Shown here: positions 12,102-22,652 of the stretch, one piece after another
Layout: each line of letters opens with the position of its first letter
Numbering within the stretch: position 1 is the first letter of the stretch
Assembly: GCF_005116465.1 (NCBI RefSeq)
Contig: NZ_SWBM01000009.1
Location: 60,392 to 124,391 of the forward strand
Origin: Robertmurraya kyonggiensis
Lineage (GTDB): Bacteria > Bacillota > Bacilli > Bacillales > Cytobacillaceae
Length of the DNA: 64,000 nt
Direction: 5' to 3'
Position numbers and translations under genes: made by a program
The notes under the pieces: generated by a model
Told to the model about the DNA's origin: nothing
The model's input: the letters and a program-made list of their open reading frames with translations, nothing else
Databases searched by the model: none

Positions 12102-12845
12102 TTATTTGGTGCTTCCTTGTTCTAATAACCTTTGAACCTTTCTTCCGATCATTTCTAAAATGAACACTACCGGGACCTGGGAAGTAATATTGTATTCATT
12201 TTTCACTTTCATAAATTGCATATAATAGGCAATGTTCAAATCAGATAGCTTTGCTAATGTACATGTTTCATAATTGGTAATGCTAATAATGGCTGAAGAC
12301 ATACTTTTAAAGCGACTTACTTGCTTTAACGTCTCCTCGGTTTCTCCGGATACAGACAGGACAATTGTAACGGAGGAATCATAATAACCATCAGGTACTG
12401 GATAAAAAGGGTCATCCAAATGCTGGGCAAACTTGCCGACGTTGGATAGAAATCTTGCCCCGTATTTGCCGAGGGCTCCACTCGAACCGATCCCTAAAAA
12501 AATCACTTTGTTATTTTTGACGATCATTTCAGCAGCCTGATTTAACAGACTGTCGAATTCTTCATTGTTAATCTTCTTAAAGAAATCGATCATGTGGGAA
12601 GCATCTTCAGTCGGAAAAGATTGCTCTTGGCTTTCTTTATACATTTTGAGTTTGAATTTAAATTCCGTAAATCCATCCGTATTCATCTTTTTACAAAAAC
12701 GGAGAATCGTCGTAGTCGAGACATGCGTTGCCTCGGATAATTCACGAATGCTCATATGATTGACTTTTTCAATATTGGAGATGACGTAATTATAAACAGC
12801 CAGTTCAAGCTCATTTAAACTACGAATTTCTTGTAGAGAAAACAT
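12102..12845 (-). CDS. RpiR/MurR-family transcriptional regulator
   Basis: 247 aa. N-terminal HTH (residues ~1-75, MSIRELSEATHVSTTTILRFCKKM) followed by a SIS sugar-phosphate-binding domain (VIFLGIGSSGALGKYGARFL, then a VTIVLSVSGETEETL motif). Such regulators sense phosphosugars. It lies 138 bp upstream of the GH1 gene in the same direction and is likely to regulate it or the wider cluster. It is not GlvR, which is encoded separately at 24.4 kb. Confidence 0.88.
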   Translation of the reverse strand: MFSLQEIRSLNELELAVYNYVISNIEKVNHMSIRELSEATHVSTTTILRFCKKMNTDGFTEFKFKLKMYKESQEQSFPTEDASHMIDFFKKINNEEFDSLLNQAAEMIVKNNKVIFLGIGSSGALGKYGARFLSNVGKFAQHLDDPFYPVPDGYYDSSVTIVLSVSGETEETLKQVSRFKSMSSAIISITNYETCTLAKLSDLNIAYYMQFMKVKNEYNITSQVPVVFILEMIGRKVQRLLEQGSTK

Positions 12846-13017
12846 GCGATCAATCCCTTTTCGTTTTTTGCTTTTAAGGTATTATCTCATTTTTTTGACG
12901 ACTTGTAATTTCCTAGCTAATTACACTAGAATTTGTCATGGAATGTCGGAGAAATGAGAGGTGGTTTTATGATGAAATTGGGGCTTGTGGACAATAATCG
13001 TGGGATTTTAAGAAAGA

Positions 13018-13404
13018 TGTCCTCATGCATCGAGCATGAGGACATAGATTACAGGGTTCATATAATAATGTCTCTATGAACTGGTCATGAAGACATTGAT
13101 TAGTGGATTAATAGGAATAGTGTCCGCATGAAGTAGGCATGAAGACACTATTCCTTGGATTCTTAGTCATAGCGTTCTCATGAAGCGTCCATGAAGACAC
13201 TATTCTCCGGATTCCAGTCAATAACATCCTCATGAAGCAATCATGAAGACACTATTCACCGGATTCTTATAAATAGCGTCCTCATGAAGCAGTCATGAAG
13301 ACACTATTCACTGGATCCATATAAATAGTGTCCCCATGAAACAACCATAGGGACACCAAGTCCTAGATTCATAATAAAGTCGTCTCTATGAACCAGTCTG
13401 CCAA
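13018..13404. repeat. Tandem array of eight 52-bp units
   Basis: Unit starts at 13018, 13069, 13121, 13173, 13225, 13277, 13329 and 13381: one interval of 51, then six of exactly 52. Typical unit: gtcctCATGAAGCAGTCATG, then AAGACACTATTCACCGGATT, then cttataaatag. The two TCATGA blocks form an imperfect palindrome; the outer units have extended stems (GTCCTCATG/CATGAGGAC, and GTGTCCCCATG/CATAGGGACAC). A more decayed unit may begin near 12966. The period is not a multiple of three and there are no variable spacers. It fills the gap between the chemoreceptor gene (ends 13409) and the RpiR gene (starts 12845). Confidence 0.92.
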
Positions 13405-13408
13405 AATA

Positions 13409-15154
13409 TTAAGCTTTAAATCTCGTCACCATTGACTGTAGCTCGTTTGCTAGTTTGTTTAACTCTTGAGCTGCATCAGACAATTGGCTAATGGATTCCA
13501 TTTGTTCCTGCGTGCTTGCTTCAATCTCTAGTGTGAACTCAGAGTTGTTGCTTGCAATCGCCGTTAATTCCTTAGAAGTCGCAGAAACTTCTTCTGCCCC
13601 AGCTGAGATTTCCTGTGAAGAAGCAGAAATACTTTCGATTTTAGAAGAGATTTGGTCCGTGTACGCTTTAATCTTCTCAAAAAGTTGACCAGTAGCATGT
13701 GCGTACTCTGTTCCTTTTTGTGTTTCCTTCGTACCGACTACCATTGCGGATACCGCTTTGCTTGTCTCTACTTGAATCTCCTCAATAATCTTAGAAATTC
13801 TTTCCGTTGATTTGGATGATTCCTCAGCCAACTTTCGAACCTCTTGCGCGACAACTGCAAATCCTTTTCCATGCTCACCTGCGCGAGCTGCTTCAATCGC
13901 TGCATTTAGAGCAAGTAGGTTGGTCTGAGCTGAAATTCCTGTAATAACATCTAGAATGCTACTAATTTCATCAGAACGCTCTTGTAATGAGCTTACAACC
14001 TGACTTGATTTTTCAACCGTCTCGTTAATCGTGTCCATTTGCGTAACTACATTGCGAATGGACGATAAACCATCATAAGCAAATGATTCCATATCCTTTG
14101 ATACTTGAGCAATATCTTGAGAGAAACTTGCGATTTCACCAATTCCAATTGCCATTTGTTCAATCGCTGCAGATGATTCCATGACAGACGTTTCAAGGAC
14201 CTGAGTTTCATTTGTCATTTGCTTAATGTTATCACTCACTTGAGTGGATGCATCCATCGATTGATCTGTTACTTGTTTTACAAGACCTGATGATTGTAAA
14301 ACAGTTGTAGATGTTTCACTAATTTTGCTAATCATTCTTTTCAAATCTAAAGCCATATCGTTGAAGGCTTGATTCATTTTACCAAGATCATCTTCACGAG
14401 TTGGCAATTGGATATCCAAGTTTCCATTGCTCATTTCCGTAATCCCAGCACTCAAATGCTTTAGCGGCTGTGCATTTTTACGAATCACAAAAATTTGCAC
14501 TAACACAAACACAATCAGTAAAGGAATCAAGATTAAAAGGGAATTCATTAAGAATCGACTTGTTCCTTCCGTTACCATGCTTGCATCCACATCAACACCA
14601 AAATAAGCATACACTTCACCTGATTTATTGGTAATCGGATAAAGTACGGTAATCCACGTTCCAAAATCATCCTCATATACTTCTGTTGATGTTGGTTTCT
14701 TTGTTTCAATAAGCTTTTGGATTTCATCCACAATTAACGGTGGCTGTTCATAAAGATCCCCAATATGTATATCGAATTCAGCTAACGCATCAATCATATG
14801 ACGCGGTGTTGAAATAATGACCGATTGGTTGCCTTCTTGAAGATCAGTTCCAAGGACATACCCTTGTGCAACCATTGGGTTATTTTCAGAAATAGAATCA
14901 AAAAACTCGATTAGTTTCTTCTGATCAGGGCCATTCGTATTCGGGTTTGCAGCTGATTTTTCGACTAGATCAAACTTAATCTTTTCTCCCCATTGATTCG
15001 CGATAGTCATCGCTTGCTTTTCCATTTCATTCTCTAATACGCTTTTTTGAATCTCGATACTGCTAACAAGTAGAATCACGCCAATAAGTAGCATTAATAT
15101 GGACGTTAAAAGAATCGTTTTTAGCGTAAAAGATAGCTGTTTTAACTTTTTCAT
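13409..15154 (-). CDS. Methyl-accepting chemotaxis protein (membrane chemoreceptor)
   Basis: About 581 aa; the start could be this ATG (15154) or the adjacent GTG. N-terminal TM segment (about 12-32), an extracellular ligand domain of ~150 residues probably of the Cache type, second TM near 195-218 ([18 protein letters not shown]), HAMP (220-272), then a long coiled-coil signalling domain with the conserved tip [20 protein letters not shown]. It starts about 34 bp after the decarboxylase stop with no terminator between, so it appears to be the third gene of the operon led by the c-di-GMP riboswitch. The ligand is unknown; the transported or decarboxylated amino acid is a natural candidate. 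Confidence 0.93.
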   Translation of the reverse strand: MKKLKQLSFTLKTILLTSILMLLIGVILLVSSIEIQKSVLENEMEKQAMTIANQWGEKIKFDLVEKSAANPNTNGPDQKKLIEFFDSISENNPMVAQGYVLGTDLQEGNQSVIISTPRHMIDALAEFDIHIGDLYEQPPLIVDEIQKLIETKKPTSTEVYEDDFGTWITVLYPITNKSGEVYAYFGVDVDASMVTEGTSRFLMNSLLILIPLLIVFVLVQIFVIRKNAQPLKHLSAGITEMSNGNLDIQLPTREDDLGKMNQAFNDMALDLKRMISKISETSTTVLQSSGLVKQVTDQSMDASTQVSDNIKQMTNETQVLETSVMESSAAIEQMAIGIGEIASFSQDIAQVSKDMESFAYDGLSSIRNVVTQMDTINETVEKSSQVVSSLQERSDEISSILDVITGISAQTNLLALNAAIEAARAGEHGKGFAVVAQEVRKLAEESSKSTERISKIIEEIQVETSKAVSAMVVGTKETQKGTEYAHATGQLFEKIKAYTDQISSKIESISASSQEISAGAEEVSATSKELTAIASNNSEFTLEIEASTQEQMESISQLSDAAQELNKLANELQSMVTRFKA

Positions 15155-15188
15155 CACTTATCCCTCTTCCCTTTCTAGTCTTTAGTCC

Positions 15189-16835
15189 TTATACAAGCAC
15201 TTGTTCTCGAGTTTTCAGGAAAAATTCTAGATGTTCTCTTAAGAAACCAACGTAGCGGTCGACTTCTTCCATTGTTGTGTATGGCGAAATCGAGAAAAAT
15301 TTGTGCGCATAAACAGATATTTGTTGGCTCGAATTTGCTGCTGCGACAATACGTTGTTTTTTTGTATTTCCAAAAAAGACAGTATCGCGCTCAGCACCAA
15401 TGACTTCTGCAAAGTCATCATTAAATTGGTTAATCTCCATTATTTCTTCAGCTGTTATAAGGCCATTCAATTCGTCATTCCATTTCACCGTTTCCGGATA
15501 AAAACGGAATGTGGTAATCGGAGAAACTTCGTTCGTGATGGCTACACTCGGCACAGCTTCAGTTAACTTCTCTCTAAAGGCCATATTAACGCGAATGTAG
15601 TTCGCTAAAAGTTCTTGATAACCTTCCACACCAAATGCCAATAGTGAAGCATAAATCGACATAGCACTACCCATTCGAGAACACTCAAGTGTGTAGCCCG
15701 TATGATAGCTACCATAGCCACGATTTCCAACATACGGCGTTTCATCCGCATCTAAATCCACATACTTCAGGTTTTCTCTATTTTTGATTAAAAATAGACT
15801 TGTAATATAAGGAGTCTGTCCAAGCTTATGGAAATCGAATACCATACTATCTGCAAGATTTATATATTTGAACTTCTGCTGATACGTTTTTAATACGTCG
15901 AAAACGCTGCCCTCTAGACTTAAAGGATTTCTTTCAAAATCATACTCATTAAAGAAGGTATACATCCCACCCATAGCCGTGTCAGCATGGATATAGACTG
16001 GATCTAAGCCGTGTTTTCGTTCCAGTTCCTCCGTTAAGTGCTTGATACCCGCAAGATCATCAATTCCAAAGGTATCAGTTGTCCCCATTGTCGCAAGGAC
16101 ATAGAGTGGCACACCGCCTTTAGCAATAACAAGCTCCATTTTTTCCTTCAAATCTTCTAGATTCATCGAATGATCGTCATTGACCTTGACGCGAATCATA
16201 TGGTCGACACCAATTCCAGTCGCCTCAACAGATTTATACAGACTGTAGTGTGAAAGCTCTGAGCAGAAGCAATAGAGATTTTCAGGCACACCCGTTTGAT
16301 TAGAAGATGGCGCATATCGAGCAATCGCAAGGCGTAAAGAGTTAAAGACAGCCCCTTGTCCACCCCAAGTTGTGTAACCTGTGCTGATATTCTCGTCGTA
16401 GCCGATCATTTTAGAAAGCATACTTGTTACTTCGACTTCTGCTGTTGCAGCAGCTGGGCCTTCTACATCCCATAGTCCATTCCCGTTAACGAGCACCATT
16501 ACTAGATTTCCAATAATACTTGCAATATTCGGTAGTGGAGCTGCATTCGCTACATAGTTTCGATTGACATAACGATGTCCTTCTACTAATTTAAGAAGCT
16601 CTTCAATGACTTCCTCCATTGGCACGCCCATTTTCGGGACATTCGCTTTTTGAATCACACGATCATAGTAATCTTCCGTGTACTCCGGCATTTTTCCTAA
16701 CGTTAATTTATTCGGATCCTTCAATTCATCGATTTTCGTTAAAATCGTTTTAAAGTGGGACAATACGTCCGCTCTTTGATCGTCATTTCCGTCCATGCTA
16801 GGAAACAATTTTTGTATATCATTCATTGATGTCAT
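15189..16835 (-). CDS. PLP-dependent group II amino-acid decarboxylase
   Basis: 548 aa, pyridoxal-dependent decarboxylase family (PF00282 type). Seen: His196 in SELSHYS (stacks on PLP), Asp285 in YIHADTAMGG, and the PLP-binding Lys337 in VFDFHKLGQ, plus the early ANAAPLPNIASIIGN and GLWDVEGPAAATAEVE. GGAGGG before the ATG. The substrate cannot be read from sequence: glutamate, aspartate, diaminobutyrate and aromatic amino acids are all handled by this family. The adjacent NSS transporter, 12 bp upstream in the same operon, probably imports the substrate. Product could be an amine or beta/gamma amino acid. Family secure, substrate open. Confidence 0.85.
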   Translation of the reverse strand: MTSMNDIQKLFPSMDGNDDQRADVLSHFKTILTKIDELKDPNKLTLGKMPEYTEDYYDRVIQKANVPKMGVPMEEVIEELLKLVEGHRYVNRNYVANAAPLPNIASIIGNLVMVLVNGNGLWDVEGPAAATAEVEVTSMLSKMIGYDENISTGYTTWGGQGAVFNSLRLAIARYAPSSNQTGVPENLYCFCSELSHYSLYKSVEATGIGVDHMIRVKVNDDHSMNLEDLKEKMELVIAKGGVPLYVLATMGTTDTFGIDDLAGIKHLTEELERKHGLDPVYIHADTAMGGMYTFFNEYDFERNPLSLEGSVFDVLKTYQQKFKYINLADSMVFDFHKLGQTPYITSLFLIKNRENLKYVDLDADETPYVGNRGYGSYHTGYTLECSRMGSAMSIYASLLAFGVEGYQELLANYIRVNMAFREKLTEAVPSVAITNEVSPITTFRFYPETVKWNDELNGLITAEEIMEINQFNDDFAEVIGAERDTVFFGNTKKQRIVAAANSSQQISVYAHKFFSISPYTTMEEVDRYVGFLREHLEFFLKTREQVLV

Positions 16836-16847
16836 GTTTATTCCCTC

Positions 16848-18218
16848 CTAGATGTTAAATAGAGCTAAAATCCAATCGGATACTCCTGCTGCGTCGATAA
16901 AGACAACGATGATCGCAATTGGTACGATGTATTTTAAGGAAAAGTAACAGATTGAAAAGAACGCGTATCCGACGTTCGAGCCTTTTTTTAATTCTGCAAA
17001 TAGTTCTGCTTTTGGTATTTTTCTTGATACAAAAATTGAAATTAATAATGCACCTAATGGCATTAGAATATTACTTACTGCATAATCCATTAGATCAAAT
17101 ATCGTCTTATCAAATAGTTTGGCATCTGATAACAGACCATAAGATAGACATGACGGGATTCCGACGATGAAAATAAGAATTCCAATTATCCAAGTTGTTT
17201 TTTTACGCTTACTCACATCATTTTTCGTAACAGCTGCCACTATGATTTCGATCATCGAGAATGCCGATGTTAAGGCAGCAAATAAGAATAAGATTAAGAA
17301 TGCTAAGAAGAACAGCATCCCAAAAGGCATTTGGCTAAATACTGCTGGTAAAACTGAGAAAATTAACACAGGTCCTGCATTTGGTTCGAGTCCAAACGAG
17401 AATACACCTGGAAAAATGGCCAAACCTGCTAATAAAGCAATAACAACATTTAAGATAATGATAGAAATACCAGATTGAGGTAGGTTTTGCGTCTTTGGTA
17501 AGTAAGATGCATATGTAAGCATGACCGAAACCCCTAGTGATAAGGTAAAAAATGCTTGTCCTAGAGCAAATAAAATACTCTCAGATGTCAGTTTTGAAAA
17601 ATCAGGCACAAGCAGGAATTTCACACCCTCCATCGCACCATCTAAGCTTAACGAGCGAATCACTAATGCAATAAAGAGAATAAGTAATGCTGGCATCATC
17701 ACTTTGCTTGCAAGCTCGATTCCTTTTTGAACCCCTTGGGCAACGACAAAAATCGTAATAAGCATGAATGCAAGCTGTGCAAGAATCGTTGAATATGGTT
17801 CAGAAATTATTTCACCAAATAGCTGTCCATACTGGTCTTGCGATAATCCCGCTAACCCACCGCTCAAAATTTTGATGATATAGAGAATAATCCAACCGCC
17901 GACGACACTATAAAATGATAAGAGCACAAAGCTAGTAAACACACCGATTTTACCGATAAAGTTCCATTTCGGATTCGATGCTAGTTTGCTATAGGTTTGA
18001 ATCGGATCGCTTTGACCCATTCTTCCAATCATGAATTCTCCTAATAATAAAGGCATCCCTAAAACGAGAGTAAATACTAAGAAAATAAGGAAGAAAGCTC
18101 CTCCTCCACCCGTTCCAGCTACATAAGGGAATTTCCAGATGGCTCCTAAGCCAATTGCTGACCCCGCTGCTGCTAACACGAAGCCGATTTTTGATTTCCA
18201 TTGTTCTTGCTGTGACAT
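16848..18218 (-). CDS. Sodium-dependent amino-acid transporter, NSS/SNF family
   Basis: 456 aa with 11-12 predicted membrane helices. The N-terminal [20 protein letters not shown], then [12 protein letters not shown], is the NSS Na+/substrate-binding TM1 signature (LeuT/MhsT/TnaT family), with [16 protein letters not shown] following. Bacterial NSS proteins co-transport Na+ with hydrophobic or aromatic amino acids; specificity here is unknown. It is the first coding gene after the c-di-GMP-I riboswitch and terminator, and is 12 bp from the decarboxylase gene, so its expression should follow c-di-GMP levels. Confidence 0.9.
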   Translation of the reverse strand: MSQQEQWKSKIGFVLAAAGSAIGLGAIWKFPYVAGTGGGGAFFLIFLVFTLVLGMPLLLGEFMIGRMGQSDPIQTYSKLASNPKWNFIGKIGVFTSFVLLSFYSVVGGWIILYIIKILSGGLAGLSQDQYGQLFGEIISEPYSTILAQLAFMLITIFVVAQGVQKGIELASKVMMPALLILFIALVIRSLSLDGAMEGVKFLLVPDFSKLTSESILFALGQAFFTLSLGVSVMLTYASYLPKTQNLPQSGISIIILNVVIALLAGLAIFPGVFSFGLEPNAGPVLIFSVLPAVFSQMPFGMLFFLAFLILFLFAALTSAFSMIEIIVAAVTKNDVSKRKKTTWIIGILIFIVGIPSCLSYGLLSDAKLFDKTIFDLMDYAVSNILMPLGALLISIFVSRKIPKAELFAELKKGSNVGYAFFSICYFSLKYIVPIAIIVVFIDAAGVSDWILALFNI

Positions 18219-18273
18219 TTCTACTTCCTTTCCTTTTGAATACCGCTCCTTCTAGTTGCTAGACAATTTTCGA

Positions 18274-18298
18274 CAAAAAAAGCCCACACTAGGTGGAC
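18274..18298 (-). terminator. Intrinsic terminator, riboswitch expression platform
   Basis: On the minus strand GTCCAC pairs with GTGGGC around a CTAGT loop (arms 18293-18298 and 18282-18287), followed by T7. It lies between the riboswitch and the transporter ATG, so it is the likely ligand-controlled stop. Confidence 0.7.
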
Positions 18299-18331
18299 AT
18301 AAAAAGGCAAAAAACAGCCTCATCAAGTAAC

Positions 18332-18425
18332 TATCCAACCTTTTCGGCAACCCGGCTGCCATAGAATGGTCTCTTTAGGCCCGCAGCTTTGCGTCCCCAT
18401 CTTTCAATGGGTTTGCTATTATCGA
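18332..18425 (-). ncRNA. Cyclic-di-GMP class I (GEMM-I) riboswitch
   Basis: Read on the minus strand, the order AGCAAACCCATTGAAAGATG - GGGACGCAAAGC - GGGCCTAAAG - GGCAGCCGGGTTGCCG is the GEMM-I pattern: the GCAAACC strand, a hairpin with GAAA tetraloop, ACGCAAAGC, the CCTAA bulge, and the tetraloop-receptor arm ending in GGGTTGCCG. It is about 115 bases upstream of the NSS transporter start and followed by a terminator. Recognised by eye from the known consensus. Confidence 0.88.
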
Positions 18426-18643
18426 AGGAGTATTACAAAAATATAATTATTATTCGATTTTCATCCCTACAGAATTCACCTATCCGGGTAAAACATAGGA
18501 ATAAAGTGTTATAAAAAGATGTTTACTTTTTCTACAACAGTATTATTTTACCATTATTATTATACTAATAAAAGAGTGAATATTTTCCTATATAATTTTT
18601 GATGGTTTCAATTAATTGTTTTTATGCTTTCACGCTACAGAAC

Positions 18644-18763
18644 AAAAGCGCAAGCGCCTTGCTCAGCCCCGACAAGCGCTGGAGGACCAGATGATGAAGT
18701 TTGTTCTTCAACTTCATCATCTGGTCTGAAGCGACCTCGAGGGGCTAGGCGCTGGAGCTAAAC
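18644..18763. repeat. Dispersed GCGC-type hairpin repeat, copy C, with a 16-bp perfect stem
   Basis: Ends AAAAGCGCAAGCGCCTTG and GGCTAGGCGCTGGAGCTAAA are inverted and related to the ends of copies A (4951) and B (48165), but the interior differs. The core GACCAGATGATGAAGT (18685-18700) pairs perfectly with ACTTCATCATCTGGTC (18711-18726). The remainder of 18433-18817 is AT-rich with no convincing gene. Confidence 0.8.
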
Positions 18764-18817
18764 GTAGATACACTTTATAACAAACTTATCCACAACAGCG
18801 AAATCCTAATTTACTAT

Positions 18818-18846
18818 AAAAAAAAAACTTGGAGGGTATCCAAGTC
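18818..18846 (-). terminator. Terminator of the aldehyde dehydrogenase gene
   Basis: ACTTGGA (minus strand) pairs with TCCAAGT (arms 18839-18845 and 18827-18833), followed by a run of nine or more T. It lies 60-90 bp beyond the ALDH stop. Confidence 0.8.
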
Positions 18847-18908
18847 TTAATTCGAATTTATTTTATAGAGAATCCAATTGTTTACCCTTAAATAACTTGA
18901 GGCACTTC

Positions 18909-20330
18909 TTAGTTTTGATTCCAAACAACGAGCTTTGTTTCGGTCATTTCATGGATCGCATATTTAAGTCCTTCTTTACCTGTTCCGCTCTCTTTCACGC
19001 CGCCATATGGCATTTGGTCGACTCGATAAGTTGGAATATCATTAATCATGACACCGCCGACTTCTAACTCTTTTGAAGCTTTGAAGGCTGTTTGAATATC
19101 ATTCGTGAAGATCCCTGCTTGGAGGCCATAATTGGAATCATTAATGGCTGCAATTCCTTCTTCTACAGAAGAAATTCTGTTGACGACTACAATCGGAGCA
19201 AAAACTTCCTGACATGAAACCTTTAACGTCGCATCTACATTTGTTAAAATCGTTGGCATAAAGACGCCAGCGGCGATATTGCCACCTGCTACAACCTCAG
19301 CACCATTTTCAATTGCCTCTTGGACCCAGCTAAGCGCTCGATCTTGTTCATCACGATTAATCATCGCTGAGATATCTGTAGCTTCATCAAGTGGACTACC
19401 AACGACTAACTGCTTAGTGGCAGCGGTAAATTGTTCAACGAATGCATCAAAAAGTTCGTCCATGACATAGGTACGTTGTAACGAAATGCAGACTTGCCCT
19501 TGATTTGAAAAAGCCCCTGTCACACATTTCGGAACGATTTGTGCTAAATCTACATTTTTATCAATAATTAAGCCAGCGTTTGATCCAAGCTCAAGAGCCA
19601 CTTTTTTCAAACCAGCCTTGTTGCGAATATCAATTCCTACACCAGGGCTACCTGTAAATGTAATCATTTTGACTTTGTCACTTGTCACCAACGCATCCCC
19701 AACTATTCGACCACTACCTGTAACGACGTTAAAAGCTCCTTTCGGCAAGGCAGTTTGGTCAATTAATTCAGCTAAAAATAGAGCTGAAAGTGGCGTTTGG
19801 GAAGCAGGCTTCAGAACGATAGTATTCCCAGCTGCAATAGCAGGTCCTACTTTATGCGCTACTAAGTTTTGCGGGAAATTAAATGGCGTAATCGCTCCAA
19901 TCACTCCGAGTGGTTGCTCAATTGTGTATCCAAAGCGATTTGCTCCGTTTTTCGCAGCGTCCATCGGAATCATTTCACCGGTTAAACGTTTTGCTTCTTC
20001 CGCAGCAAATTTATACGTTTCAATTGTACGATCGATTTCTCCTAATGCGAATTTCATTGGTTTCGCTGCTTCTAACGAGATAATTTCAGCTGCTTTTTGA
20101 CGGTTTTCCATGAATAGTTGTGCAATATTTTCTAAAATCGCAGCACGTTCATAGGCAGTCAGTTCTGCCATTTGCTTTCTTGCCTTGTAGGCAATGTCAA
20201 TTACTTGGCCAACTTCTTCAAGAGTTGCTTGTGGAATTTGAGCGATGACTTCTTTAGAATAAGGGGAGTAGAGATCTGCATATTTCTCCGCAGCCTTCCA
20301 TTCACCATTTACATAATATTGCTTTTTCAT
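18909..20330 (-). CDS. NAD(P)-dependent aldehyde dehydrogenase
   Basis: 473 aa from the ATG at 20330 (seven bases after AGAGGG; a second ATG lies two codons upstream). Classic ALDH features: TPFNFP (Asn near 151), nucleotide-binding FTGSPGVG, general base Glu in LELGSNAG and nucleophile Cys in NQGQVCISLQR (near 281). Oxidises an aldehyde to the acid in the cytosol. It sits alone, followed by its own terminator. The upstream decarboxylase operon might yield amine-derived aldehydes, but no amine oxidase or transaminase is visible, so that link is speculative. Substrate not assignable; lactaldehyde- and semialdehyde-type enzymes look similar. Confidence 0.88.
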   Translation of the reverse strand: MKKQYYVNGEWKAAEKYADLYSPYSKEVIAQIPQATLEEVGQVIDIAYKARKQMAELTAYERAAILENIAQLFMENRQKAAEIISLEAAKPMKFALGEIDRTIETYKFAAEEAKRLTGEMIPMDAAKNGANRFGYTIEQPLGVIGAITPFNFPQNLVAHKVGPAIAAGNTIVLKPASQTPLSALFLAELIDQTALPKGAFNVVTGSGRIVGDALVTSDKVKMITFTGSPGVGIDIRNKAGLKKVALELGSNAGLIIDKNVDLAQIVPKCVTGAFSNQGQVCISLQRTYVMDELFDAFVEQFTAATKQLVVGSPLDEATDISAMINRDEQDRALSWVQEAIENGAEVVAGGNIAAGVFMPTILTNVDATLKVSCQEVFAPIVVVNRISSVEEGIAAINDSNYGLQAGIFTNDIQTAFKASKELEVGGVMINDIPTYRVDQMPYGGVKESGTGKEGLKYAIHEMTETKLVVWNQN

Positions 20331-20487
20331 ATTCATACCCTCTTTTGCATTTTAGGTGGTTTCTTTTCATCTATATTTTAACAAAGTATTCTTAATCAAT
20401 AAAATCTTTCGACTTTTATTCCTTATGCACGGTGCAGGTCCAGTATTTCCGTTCAAGATAACTCACTTAACTCTTCATTAATAATAA

Positions 20488-20526
20488 AGGCTTTCCACAA
20501 GTTTTTGAATAACTCATGAGAAGCCT
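20488..20526 (-). terminator. Weak terminator-like hairpin after the EIIA gene
   Basis: AGGCTT (minus strand, 20521-20526) pairs with AAGCCT (20488-20493) across a ~27-base loop, followed by TTATTATT. Weak. The rest of 20331-20537 holds the upstream region of ALDH. Confidence 0.35.
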
Positions 20527-20537
20527 CTTTAATTAAT

Positions 20538-21029
20538 CTATTTCACTTTCACCTGTAGCAAAACGGATTTGCCGAATGTTACTAGGTTTGCTTCTGTTTT
20601 GGTTAAGGATTCTACCGATTCAGAGTTGGTGATGACAATTGGTGATATTGTGCTTTCTGCTTTTTCTTTCACAAGGTCCAAATCAAAGGTAACAAGTGTG
20701 TCGCCTGCTTTCACTATGTCACCTTGTTTCACATGGCCTGTGAATCCTTCTCCACCCATGGCGACCGTTTCCATCCCAATATGAATTAAGACTTCTAACC
20801 CATCTTTGGTGCGAATCCCAACAGCATGATTCGTCGGAAAGATTTGTGCAATCTCTCCATCTACAGGAGCAACGACTACCCCTTCAACAGGTTCAATCGC
20901 GATGCCATCCCCAATCATTTTTTGACTAAACACTTGGTCTGGAACATCTTCAATTTTAACTACATTTCCCGTAATAGGTGCAACCAGATCCACTAAAATC
21001 TCTTTTTTTCCAAACAGTTTCTTAAACAT
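20538..21029 (-). CDS. Glucose-type PTS EIIA protein (Crr-like)
   Basis: 163 aa, cytosolic, free-standing EIIA of the glucose family. Conserved His68 in FPTNHAVGI and the phospho-acceptor His83 in VLIHIGMETV. GGGAGAA precedes the ATG. The GlvC protein encoded upstream is an EIICB lacking its own EIIA domain, so this EIIA is the likely phosphate donor. The gene is separated from glvA by a terminator at 21.25 kb, so it is probably expressed separately and may serve other EIICB permeases too. Confidence 0.93.
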   Translation of the reverse strand: MFKKLFGKKEILVDLVAPITGNVVKIEDVPDQVFSQKMIGDGIAIEPVEGVVVAPVDGEIAQIFPTNHAVGIRTKDGLEVLIHIGMETVAMGGEGFTGHVKQGDIVKAGDTLVTFDLDLVKEKAESTISPIVITNSESVESLTKTEANLVTFGKSVLLQVKVK

Positions 21030-21243
21030 ACTATTATTCTCCCTTTGATTAAGGCTGTTTCCTTATATTTATTTTTTTCGTAAAAACCCAACTGCCGGTT
21101 TTTACTTCTAAAATACGAGATAGCGATACTTATATCGTATACAAGGACCCTTTTTTCTTTCTATTTAGGGTGCCTTCCATGCGACAATTATTTAGTTATG
21201 TTTAGTTCTATTCAAAAGAAAATACTTTGAAAAAAGAGCCTTG

Positions 21244-21280
21244 AAAAAGGCGAAAAAGCACTATGCATTTTTCGCCCTTT
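21244..21280 (-). terminator. Terminator after glvA
   Basis: GGCGAAAAA (21249-21257) and TTTTTCGCC (21268-21276) form a perfect 9-bp stem; on the minus strand it is followed by TTTTTC. The gap 21030-21294 also has imperfect inverted repeats near 21112-21140 (ATACGA..TCGTAT), possibly an operator of the EIIA gene. Confidence 0.75.
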
Positions 21281-21294
21281 CTCTCTATCTACTA

Positions 21295-22635
<1,341 letters not shown>

Positions 22636-22652
22636 CTACTATTTTATATTTT

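Noticed and set aside
13018..13404. Possible CRISPR array
   Set aside because: The whole 52-bp unit repeats, with no unique spacers, and no cas genes are present.
19618..20100. 160-codon plus-strand ORF
   Set aside because: Antisense to the clearly coding aldehyde dehydrogenase; no RBS and no recognisable product.
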